This document shows positions 8,454 through 14,475 of a stretch of 20,847 nt of DNA, in pieces (positions within the stretch are counted from its first letter, which is position 1; every line of letters begins with the position of its first letter). Location: positions 1 to 20,847 of the forward strand of contig CAZUGH010000030.1 of NCBI GenBank assembly GCA_964619785.1. Reading direction: 5' to 3'. The DNA is from CAZUGH01 sp964619785 (lineage in GTDB: Bacteria > Bacillota > Clostridia > Lachnospirales > Lachnospiraceae). The translations under genes and the position numbers were made by a program. Below the pieces are notes generated by a model. The model had not been told where the DNA came from. It did not search any database and worked only from the letters and a program-made list of their open reading frames with translations.

Positions 8454-9052
8454 TCGAGCTCTTTACTGATAATATCAATCATAATCTTAGCAATGGTCGG
8501 ATCGAACTGGGTGCCACCGCAACGACGAACTTCGTCAAGCGCAGCCCTTTTTGATTCGGCTTTGTGATATGGTCGGTCTGTAATCATGGTATCGTAGGTA
8601 TCTGCCACGCCGATGATACGCGCGAACAAGGGAATATCTTCACCGGATAAGCCCTCTAAGTAACCAGTGCCGTCCCATTTTTCATGATGATATCGGGCAC
8701 CGACAACAACACCCTTTAATAACGGCGCGCCTTTTAAAATCTCAGCACCAATCTGTGGATGCTGCTTGATGGTATGGTACTCTTCATCGGTGAGCTCACC
8801 AGGTTTTTGTAAAATGGAATCGGGAATTCCAATCTTGCCAATGTCATGAAGAAGTGCGGCATACCGAAGAAAGAGAATATCTTCTTCCGATAATCCCATC
8901 TGTTGGCCAATCAACACCGAATAATGTGCTACACGTCGTGAATGCCCATTCGTATATGGGTCCTTGGCATCAATTGTACGTGCTATTGTTTCGATAATTT
9001 GTGATGTCATCTCTTTAAATTGTTCAGCAGTTAGTTCCAATTCCTCGCTCAT
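8450..9052 (-). CDS. Compact HD-GYP domain phosphodiesterase
   Basis: 200 residues, essentially a lone HD-GYP domain with no sensor, receiver or membrane segment. The expected residues are present: His37 (GHSRRV), His69-Asp70 with Lys73 (HDIGKIGIPD), His98 (HPQIG), His122-His123 (HHEKWDGTGYLEG) and Asp151 (ADTYDTM). The only departure is Leu132 where the name-giving GYP has proline, which is seen in some family members. The predicted reaction is hydrolysis of cyclic-di-GMP to pGpG and/or GMP in the cytoplasm. TTAGGAG precedes the ATG. The start overlaps the upstream YaaL-like gene by 29 bases, so the two are probably co-translated, and the 3' end meets fliS. Location between flagellar and Tad genes suggests control of the motility-attachment switch (inference). 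Confidence 0.92.
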   Translation of the reverse strand: MSEELELTAEQFKEMTSQIIETIARTIDAKDPYTNGHSRRVAHYSVLIGQQMGLSEEDILFLRYAALLHDIGKIGIPDSILQKPGELTDEEYHTIKQHPQIGAEILKGAPLLKGVVVGARYHHEKWDGTGYLEGLSGEDIPLFARIIGVADTYDTMITDRPYHKAESKRAALDEVRRCGGTQFDPTIAKIMIDIISKELD

Positions 9053-9311
9053 GGTAAATTCTCCTAAGTGGTCTTTTTTCCATTGTACCTTCTCGTTCCG
9101 GGCTTGTCAAATCAAACTCTCGCATCTGTCGTAACAAGTATTTATAGCGAAAATGTATTGCATTAATCTCATAGATATAGCAGTCAATCAGATCAGGATC
9201 TACAGCACTTTGGAACTTGGAGTGAACGGTCTCGAGCGACCGTTTTGTCTCATTAATCTCACCTAAAAGTCGTTCTCTGGCTTCTTGCCATTCTCTGGCT
9301 TGTCTTTTCAT
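9024..9311 (-). CDS. YaaL-like (DUF2508) small protein
   Basis: 95 residues, mostly charged helix. The central part fits my memory of the DUF2508/YaaL family: an aromatic/acidic helix followed by DPDLIDCYIYEINAI and then RYKYLLRQM. The biochemical role of that family is unknown. The N-terminus (1-30) is a predicted coiled coil and the last 25 residues are basic and disordered. The ATG has AAAGGAG eleven bases upstream. It is the first gene of a two-gene unit, overlapping the HD-GYP gene by 29 bases. In Bacilli yaaL lies near recR, which is not the case here. Confidence 0.7.
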   Translation of the reverse strand: MKRQAREWQEARERLLGEINETKRSLETVHSKFQSAVDPDLIDCYIYEINAIHFRYKYLLRQMREFDLTSPEREGTMEKRPLRRIYHERGIGTNC

Positions 9312-9376
9312 GGCCTCTGCTTCTCCTTTCCCAGGATATATTTATTCAGTAGTAAGTATAGTCATTATTTACCAGA

Positions 9377-9407
9377 ATTATACCAAACAGGAAAATATTT
9401 CGTTCAA
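9377..9407 (-). promoter_or_regulatory. Possible promoter for the yaaL-like/HD-GYP unit
   Basis: On the minus strand a perfect TATAAT (9377-9382) lies about 66 bases before the start codon at 9311. The best -35 is TTGAAC (9402-9407) with a long 19-bp spacer. That -35 touches the first of two direct repeats, so a protein bound there could block or reposition polymerase. Confidence 0.4.
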
Positions 9408-9441
9408 AAGTCGTATAACAACTATCAGAAAGTCGTATAAC
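9407..9441. repeat. Two 13-bp direct repeats, period 22 bp (candidate operator)
   Basis: AAAGTCGTATAAC occurs at 9407-9419 and again at 9429-9441. The starts are 22 bp apart, about two helical turns, so both sites face the same side of the DNA. Each copy contains a dyad of the form GTCGT-ATA-AC(G/A)AC, perfect in the second copy (9432-9444) and with one mismatch in the first. The pair ends 30 bp before the tad promoter -35 and touches the opposite promoter. This geometry suits a dimeric activator or LytTR-like regulator; the regulator is not identified. Confidence 0.6.
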
Positions 9442-9471
9442 GACCGGATTTGAGAAGTTTAGGAAAATGAA

Positions 9472-9500
9472 TTGACATTGCTATTTTTCCATGCTATTAT
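9472..9500 (+). promoter_or_regulatory. Sigma-A promoter of the tad operon
   Basis: A perfect TTGACA (9472-9477), a 17-bp spacer and TATTAT (9495-9500) with an extended -10 TG (9492-9493) form the best housekeeping promoter in the window. Transcription is expected to start near 9507, giving a leader of only about 24 bases before the Shine-Dalgarno-selected start at 9531. Confidence 0.75.
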
Positions 9501-9516
9501 TTGTCTTACAAAAAAC

Positions 9517-9523
9517 AAGGAGG
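9517..9523 (+). promoter_or_regulatory. Strong Shine-Dalgarno in front of an ATC codon
   Basis: AAGGAGG ends seven bases before ATC at 9531. No ATG or GTG exists in the reading frame nearby. TTG at 9501 lies at or before the predicted transcription start, and TTG at 9546 is 22 bases from the Shine-Dalgarno. This site therefore favours a non-standard ATC start for the first tad gene. Confidence 0.55.
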
Positions 9524-9530
9524 AAGGACA

Positions 9531-10034
9531 ATCAACGATTATATATTGATTTTCCTTGTGCTGGTGCCAGCTTCTCTTTCTGATTTATCCGAATATCGGA
9601 TACCCAGTGGACTGATTCATTATGGACTATTTCTAAGTCTTCTTATCAGGCTGTGGACAGAAGGAGCTCAGGGGATATTTTCCTGGATGCTTGGTGCTGT
9701 GATACCACTGATTCTTTGTTTTGTTCTTTATATCTTTCGGATGGTGGGAGCCTCCGATATCAAACTATTTTCCATTATTGGTAGTTTTTATTCCGTGACA
9801 TTTTGTCTACGCGTGATGGTAGTATCTGTATTGTTAGGTGCTGCGATGGCCGTAGGGAAGATGCTGATTTGTCACAATGCACGAGAACGTTTTTCTTATT
9901 TGATGGCATATCTGTCTCAGCTTGTGATTACTAGACGTATTACACCGTATTATACTCGACAGGAGCAGGGAGACCAGGGGGTAGTTCCCTTTGTGATTGC
10001 TATCTCGTTCGCTGTTCTTCTCTGTCGGAAGTGA
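9531..10034 (+). CDS. tadV: TadV/CpaA-type prepilin peptidase (A24A), copy 1
   Basis: 167 residues from ATC 9531 (or 162 from TTG 9546). It is a small multi-pass membrane aspartic protease that trims the leader of Flp prepilins at the cytoplasmic face. The two catalytic aspartates of the family are visible: Asp18 in SLSDLSEYRIPSG and Asp76 in GASDIKLFSIIG, a variant of the usual GxGD with Ser in place of the second Gly. About four to five membrane helices surround them. Like other TadV/CpaA proteins it lacks the N-terminal methyltransferase domain of PilD. It is the first gene of the tad operon, 21 bases before tadZ. The start is uncertain: Shine-Dalgarno spacing supports ATC, a rare initiation codon. 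Confidence 0.85.
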   Translation: MNDYILIFLVLVPASLSDLSEYRIPSGLIHYGLFLSLLIRLWTEGAQGIFSWMLGAVIPLILCFVLYIFRMVGASDIKLFSIIGSFYSVTFCLRVMVVSVLLGAAMAVGKMLICHNARERFSYLMAYLSQLVITRRITPYYTRQEQGDQGVVPFVIAISFAVLLCRK

Positions 10035-10055
10035 CCGTAGAAAGGGCGGGGATTC

Positions 10056-10961
10056 ATGAAACAAGTGAAGATTTTAATCTATTCGGAGAACAAAACGTAT
10101 GGGGAAAGGCTGTTTTGGCTTTTTCAGAGACAGAAGAATCAGGCATTGGAATTCTATTTGGCGACCAGCAGAGAGGGATTTATGAAGACACTGGAGAAGA
10201 CAAAGATGGATGGCGTGCTGTTAGACTATGATTTGAAGGGTGAGTTTACAGATCTACCGAGGTGTTTCTGGCTGGTGCCAGGAGAAGCTAGGGCTCCCGA
10301 TGAGATTAGTATGTGCCAGAAAGGAACAGAGGTTTTTCGTGAGGTACTAAATCGGTATGAGTTGCCTGAACATTCGGAGGAGATGCCACAGATTATATGT
10401 GTATTTTCCCCGGAAGGGATGCGGGACAAGACTGAGTTTGCCCTGGGACTGGCAGCAGATTCTCTCGAGAGAGGTCGCGTTGTGTACCTATCGTTAGCTG
10501 GATTTCCGGTGCTGTTTGGTGATGAATTGGAGAAGTTGCCACAGTTGACAGAGGAAGGGCTGACGCATTTAGTTTTTGATTTATCTGAGAAGAATTTTGA
10601 GGAGAATTTAGAGCGCTGTATTTTCTCATATGAGGGATTTGATGTGGTTATGCCATTCTGGCATTATAAGGACTTGCTTGATGTTGAGTTTGCAGATCTT
10701 GAGCGTTTGATAACACTGTTGATTCAGAAAGCTGGCTATCACACGATTATCATCGAGATGGAGCAGTTGTTTGAATACACGTTTCAGGTGATGGAGTTGG
10801 CAGATCAGATTATGATACCTATGACAGATAGTGTGTTTGATCAGATTCGATTGAATGTACTTCGGGGGTATTGCAAGCTAGACCATAAGGAGGAGTTGGC
10901 AAGCCGTTTTCAAGTGATTATCGAAGATCGGGAGGATTATGATATCTATGATGAAGTCTGA
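10056..10961 (+). CDS. tadZ: TadZ/CpaE-like protein with degenerate ATPase site
   Basis: 301 residues. TadZ places the pilus machine in the cell; it normally has a receiver-like N-terminal domain and a ParA/MinD-type ATPase domain. Here residues 1-105 form an alpha/beta domain lacking a clear set of receiver aspartates, and from about 111 the MinD-like fold begins (ICVFSPEGMRDKTEFALGLA). The deviant Walker A, normally KGGxGKT/S, reads PEGMRDKTEF: both central glycines and the signature first lysine are gone, so ATP hydrolysis is doubtful. The rest of the fold is recognisable (VVYLSLAGF, and the strand and turn QIMIPMTDSVFDQIR near the end). The ATG follows AAAGGGCGGGG. Its 3' end overlaps the tadA start. 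The identity rests on fold-like motifs plus operon position between tadV and tadA. Confidence 0.75.
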   Translation: MKQVKILIYSENKTYGERLFWLFQRQKNQALEFYLATSREGFMKTLEKTKMDGVLLDYDLKGEFTDLPRCFWLVPGEARAPDEISMCQKGTEVFREVLNRYELPEHSEEMPQIICVFSPEGMRDKTEFALGLAADSLERGRVVYLSLAGFPVLFGDELEKLPQLTEEGLTHLVFDLSEKNFEENLERCIFSYEGFDVVMPFWHYKDLLDVEFADLERLITLLIQKAGYHTIIIEMEQLFEYTFQVMELADQIMIPMTDSVFDQIRLNVLRGYCKLDHKEELASRFQVIIEDREDYDIYDEV

Positions 10962-12171
10962 GGATGAGATTCGTCGTCATGTAGTTGGGGATTTGTCGGT
11001 AGCAGACGAGGTGTCCGAGACGCAGCTTCTTCGCAAGATTAATCAGGAAGTCATTGCAACACCGGAGACAGGATATGTTCGGCTGCATCAGAAGAAGCGT
11101 TTACGAAGGGCTGTATTTAACTCGATTCGGAGAATGGACGTGCTACAGGATTACCTTGATGATGAAGAGGTGACGGAGATTATGGTGAATGGAGCGAACC
11201 AGATATTTATTGAGAAGCGAGGGCATCTGACATGTACGAATCGCCAGTTTAGTTCACGCGAGAAGCTTGAGGAGATTATTCAGCAGATTGCCTCAGGAGG
11301 GAATCGGATTGTAAATGAATCTAGTCCCATCTTAGATGTGCGGCTAGAGGATGGCTCCCGTGTAAATATCGTGTTGCCACCCGTTGCGATGGATGGACCA
11401 GTGGTGACGATACGGAGATTTCCGAAGGAGGCGCTTACGATGGAGAAGTTGATACAGATGGAGGCGATAACGGAGGAGGCAGCTGATTTTCTTAGAAAAT
11501 TGGTTCAGGCAAGGTACAACATCTTCATCTCCGGAGGGACAGGAGCGGGGAAGACGACATTTCTCAATATACTGTCTGGTTTTATACCTGCTGATGAACG
11601 TGTCATCACGATTGAGGATTCTGCTGAACTTCAGATTCAGCATGTGAAGAATCTTGTTCGTTTAGAGGCGCGAAATGCCAATGTGGAAGGGGACAATGAA
11701 GTGACGATTCGTGATTTGATTCGAAGTGCTCTACGGATGCGACCCGATCGTGTGGTGGTTGGTGAGGTGCGTGACCAGGTTGCTATTGATATGCTTCAAG
11801 CGATGAATACAGGACATGATGGCTCTCTCTCTACGGGACATGCGAATGGAACAGCAGATATGTTGAATCGTTTGGAGACCTTAGTTCTGATGGGGATGGA
11901 GATTCCGATTGGGGCGATTCGTGGTCAGATTGCTTCTGCACTAGACATCATTGTGCATCTGGGGAGACTTCGTGACAAGTCGAGAAGAGTCTTGGAAATC
12001 TCGGAGGTCGGTCAGATAGAAGATGGGCAGATTCAGTTATTTCCGCTATATCGGTTTGAAGAAGAAGGTGGAAATGGCGACCGGGTAAGGGGGAGTCTTC
12101 GACCTACGGGGGCAAAGCTGCTTCAGGTAGATAAGTTGGTGAAGAATGGTTTGGAATGGGGGATTTCATGA
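10948..12171 (+). CDS. tadA: TadA/CpaF-type pilus assembly ATPase
   Basis: 407 residues. This cytoplasmic hexameric secretion ATPase powers Flp pilus extension and probably retraction. The order is typical: a helical N-terminal domain, then the ATPase core with Walker A GGTGAGKTT (196-204), Asp box ITIEDSAEL (220-228), Walker B within RMRPDRVVVGEVR (264-275) and His box STGHANG (295-301). All key residues are intact, and length fits the CpaF class. GGGAGG at 10930-10935 is 12 bases before the ATG at 10948, which I prefer; an in-frame ATG at 10939 sits only three bases from it. The start lies inside tadZ and the stop overlaps the tadB start, showing tight coupling. Confidence 0.95.
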   Translation: MMKSEDEIRRHVVGDLSVADEVSETQLLRKINQEVIATPETGYVRLHQKKRLRRAVFNSIRRMDVLQDYLDDEEVTEIMVNGANQIFIEKRGHLTCTNRQFSSREKLEEIIQQIASGGNRIVNESSPILDVRLEDGSRVNIVLPPVAMDGPVVTIRRFPKEALTMEKLIQMEAITEEAADFLRKLVQARYNIFISGGTGAGKTTFLNILSGFIPADERVITIEDSAELQIQHVKNLVRLEARNANVEGDNEVTIRDLIRSALRMRPDRVVVGEVRDQVAIDMLQAMNTGHDGSLSTGHANGTADMLNRLETLVLMGMEIPIGAIRGQIASALDIIVHLGRLRDKSRRVLEISEVGQIEDGQIQLFPLYRFEEEGGNGDRVRGSLRPTGAKLLQVDKLVKNGLEWGIS

Positions 12172-12911
12172 TTCGATATCAGGAGTATCATTTCGATAGG
12201 AAAGAGAAATTGATATGTGCTCTTATGGGGTCTTTGATGAGTGGTGTGCTTTTGTATCTATTTTATGAGAGTGTAATTGTTGTGTTGATTGGTATTGTTC
12301 CGGGTGTTTGGCTATTTTCAAAATATCGAAAGATAATTCTAATTGAGAAAAGGCGTGAGGTGTTAACCATGCAGTTTAAAGATGCGATGGAATCACTCGT
12401 GGCTGCATTGGGAGCGGGCTATTCGATGGAACATGGGATTGGTGAGGCACGTAGAGATTTATCATATATGTATCAGGATTCGGATTTGATTATGAGGGAA
12501 TTGTCCCAGATGGAGAAACGGATTCAATTAAGGGTGTCTGTTGAGGAGTTATTAACTGAGCTGGGGGAACGAAGTGGGGTAGAAGAGATACAGAACTTTG
12601 CTGAGATATTTGTGACAGCGCGTAGGAGTGGAGGCCATTTGCTGCGGATTATGAAGCAGACAGCAGATAACATCAGTGAGAAGATTCAGATTCAACGACA
12701 GATACAGACGATGATTACGGGAAAGCAATTAGAGATGCGGTGTATGACAGCGATACCGCTTGCTATCATTATGTATCTCAAGGTTTCTACACCGGGCTTT
12801 CTTGACCCAATGTATCACAATCCTATGGGTGCTCTCATTATGTCAATGGCTCTTATTTTATATGGGTTAAGCTATCTGCTGGCAAATCGAATTATGAAGA
12901 TTTCTTATTAA
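12168..12911 (+). CDS. tadB: TadB-like inner-membrane platform protein (T2SSF family)
   Basis: 247 residues. TadB and TadC form the membrane platform through which TadA moves pilins. Two close N-terminal membrane helices lie at about 18-52, followed by a cytoplasmic four-helix T2SSF domain at about 70-195 (MQFKDAMESLVAALGAGYSMEHGI; FVTARRSGGHLLRIMKQTADNI), and two C-terminal membrane helices at about 197-243. The ATG at 12168 forms an ATGA overlap with the tadA stop and has a GGGGGA Shine-Dalgarno close by; an ATG at 12156 would add four residues and has no Shine-Dalgarno. Operon order tadA-tadB-tadC supports the call. Confidence 0.9.
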   Translation: MIRYQEYHFDRKEKLICALMGSLMSGVLLYLFYESVIVVLIGIVPGVWLFSKYRKIILIEKRREVLTMQFKDAMESLVAALGAGYSMEHGIGEARRDLSYMYQDSDLIMRELSQMEKRIQLRVSVEELLTELGERSGVEEIQNFAEIFVTARRSGGHLLRIMKQTADNISEKIQIQRQIQTMITGKQLEMRCMTAIPLAIIMYLKVSTPGFLDPMYHNPMGALIMSMALILYGLSYLLANRIMKISY

Positions 12912-12928
12912 GATCATGGGAGGATAGA

Positions 12929-14269
12929 ATGAATCAAGAGTGGATTAGGGTATTTGGTGGCAAGATCATTCGATGCCTACATTTAACTGATTTATTGCGT
13001 AAGGATGCGAAGACGACAGAGGCGATATCTCTTCTAGAAGCACGCGAGGAACCGAGACGGGCATGGGAGAGAGTGTGGCAGGAGCGAATTGGAACTTTGG
13101 CAGTCGTGATGATTGCGATTTTGCTGCTTGCCATAATCGTGCAAGTTACGAGAGAAGGCGACCCGCTGAGCGATGGATATGTGGAGAGACAGGAACAGTT
13201 GCCAGTAGATGTTACGATGACGCAGGATGATACGGAAGTGACTAGGCGAATTGTATTGGAGATGGGAGAGCGGGAGCTGACAAAGAAGGAGAAACAAACT
13301 TTGATACAGGAACTTACGCAGAAACTTCCTCTGTATCTTTGCGGTAAGAATAGGAGCTTGGCAGTTGTGAATCAAAAGCTAAACCTGCCTGAGCGGATAC
13401 CTGAATATCCTGTGACCATTCATTGGTCTGTGGATGGTAACTATATTAAGGAAGATGGACGGCTTCGGTCGCAGTCGATATCGTCTTCTGGTATCGACAC
13501 TTCTGTTATTGCTTCGGTGTCATGGAATGATTGGAAACATGATTTCACTTTTCTCGTACATTTAATTTCTCCAAAACAGACACCGACGCAGGAGATGGTG
13601 TCGCTTGTAAGAAAGGAGTTACGTCGTAGCATTCGACAGCAGAACACAAAGCAGACGTTGAAGTTACCTAGTGAGGTGGAGGGTGTGCAGTTGACGTATC
13701 ATTCAACGGAAGAAGAGAGTGGAAGCGAGATATGGATTATGCTGCTGATTCCCTTGTTATTGCCTCTGTGTTGGCAAGAGCAGATGAAGAAAAAGAGAGT
13801 AGTGAGAAGTAGTCAATTGCAGATGGATTATCCAGAGATGATTCATAAAATCATTCTATTGTTAGGAGCAGGGCTTACGATTCGCACAAGTATACGTCGT
13901 ATGGTGGATGACTATGAGAAAAAACGGCAATCGGGAGCGCCAATCCGATACTTGTATGAAGAGTTAACGCTTGTGTGTAATGAGATAAATAATGGAATAT
14001 CGGAGAGCAGAGCAATTGAGCATTTTGGGGTTCGGTGTGGACATCTCTCCTATCTGAGATTTACAACTTTAGTAACACAGAATATGAGAAAGGGGGCAGC
14101 AGGACTTTTGAAGTTATTAGAGCAAGAAGCAATGGATTCGCTTGAACAGAGAAGAGAGCTAGTGAAGCAGATGGGAGAACAGGCAAGCACGAAATTATTA
14201 TTGCCAATGGGAATGATGTTGGTTTTGGTGATTGGTATTGTGATGATACCTGCGTTGATGACAATTTAG
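12929..14269 (+). CDS. tadC: TadC-like platform protein with large extracytoplasmic insert
   Basis: 446 residues, well above the roughly 300 of usual TadC. A cytoplasmic N-terminus (1-54) is followed by a membrane helix (55-73), an outside domain of about 190 residues (74-265), a second helix (267-281), a T2SSF cytoplasmic domain (about 295-420, with LQMDYPEMIHKIILLLGAG and SYLRFTTLVTQNMRKGAAGL) and a last helix (about 422-442). The outside domain holds a helical part (115-135) and a beta-rich segment (about 140-213, LPERIPEYPVTIHWSVDG) resembling an atrophied bacterial Ig-like domain. GGGAGG lies six bases before the ATG. The T2SSF identity is clear; the function of the insert is unknown, perhaps contact with wall or emerging pilus. 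Confidence 0.85.
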   Translation: MNQEWIRVFGGKIIRCLHLTDLLRKDAKTTEAISLLEAREEPRRAWERVWQERIGTLAVVMIAILLLAIIVQVTREGDPLSDGYVERQEQLPVDVTMTQDDTEVTRRIVLEMGERELTKKEKQTLIQELTQKLPLYLCGKNRSLAVVNQKLNLPERIPEYPVTIHWSVDGNYIKEDGRLRSQSISSSGIDTSVIASVSWNDWKHDFTFLVHLISPKQTPTQEMVSLVRKELRRSIRQQNTKQTLKLPSEVEGVQLTYHSTEEESGSEIWIMLLIPLLLPLCWQEQMKKKRVVRSSQLQMDYPEMIHKIILLLGAGLTIRTSIRRMVDDYEKKRQSGAPIRYLYEELTLVCNEINNGISESRAIEHFGVRCGHLSYLRFTTLVTQNMRKGAAGLLKLLEQEAMDSLEQRRELVKQMGEQASTKLLLPMGMMLVLVIGIVMIPALMTI

Positions 14270-14286
14270 TTAGGAGATGAGCAAGT

Positions 14287-14475
14287 ATGGGAAAATTTAT
14301 GAAAGACTTTTGGGAGGACGAAGAGGCAATTGGTATTGTGGAGATTATTTTAATTTTGGTCATTTTGATTGCGATTGTTTTGATTTTCAAGACCAAGATT
14401 ACGACGATTGTAACGAATGCATTCACGAATATAACCAAGGATTCGGGGGAGATTATTGGAGACAAGAAGAGCTAG
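14287..14475 (+). CDS. flp: Flp-type major pilin (Flp1-like)
   Basis: 62 residues, the size and layout of an Flp prepilin: a charged leader (MGKFMKDFWEDEEA), one long hydrophobic helix (15-36) with glutamate at position +5 of the predicted mature protein (Glu19), and a short polar tail. Aligning on that glutamate puts cleavage between Ala14 and Ile15, so the residue before the cut is alanine where most prepilins have glycine. The mature subunit would be 48 residues. AGGAG stands ten bases before the ATG. It follows tadC by 17 bases and its last 20 bases overlap the next gene. It is the only small pilin in the operon, so probably the main fibre subunit. Confidence 0.88.
   Translation: MGKFMKDFWEDEEAIGIVEIILILVILIAIVLIFKTKITTIVTNAFTNITKDSGEIIGDKKS

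Noticed and set aside
9501..9530. TTG 9501 as start of the first tadV.
   Set aside because: It lies directly after the -10 box, before the predicted transcription start, has no Shine-Dalgarno of its own, and would translate the Shine-Dalgarno itself.
9501..9531. Cyclic-di-GMP riboswitch before the tad operon.
   Set aside because: The predicted leader is only about 24 bases, and no GEMM-like conserved segments were seen there or upstream of the flagellar unit.
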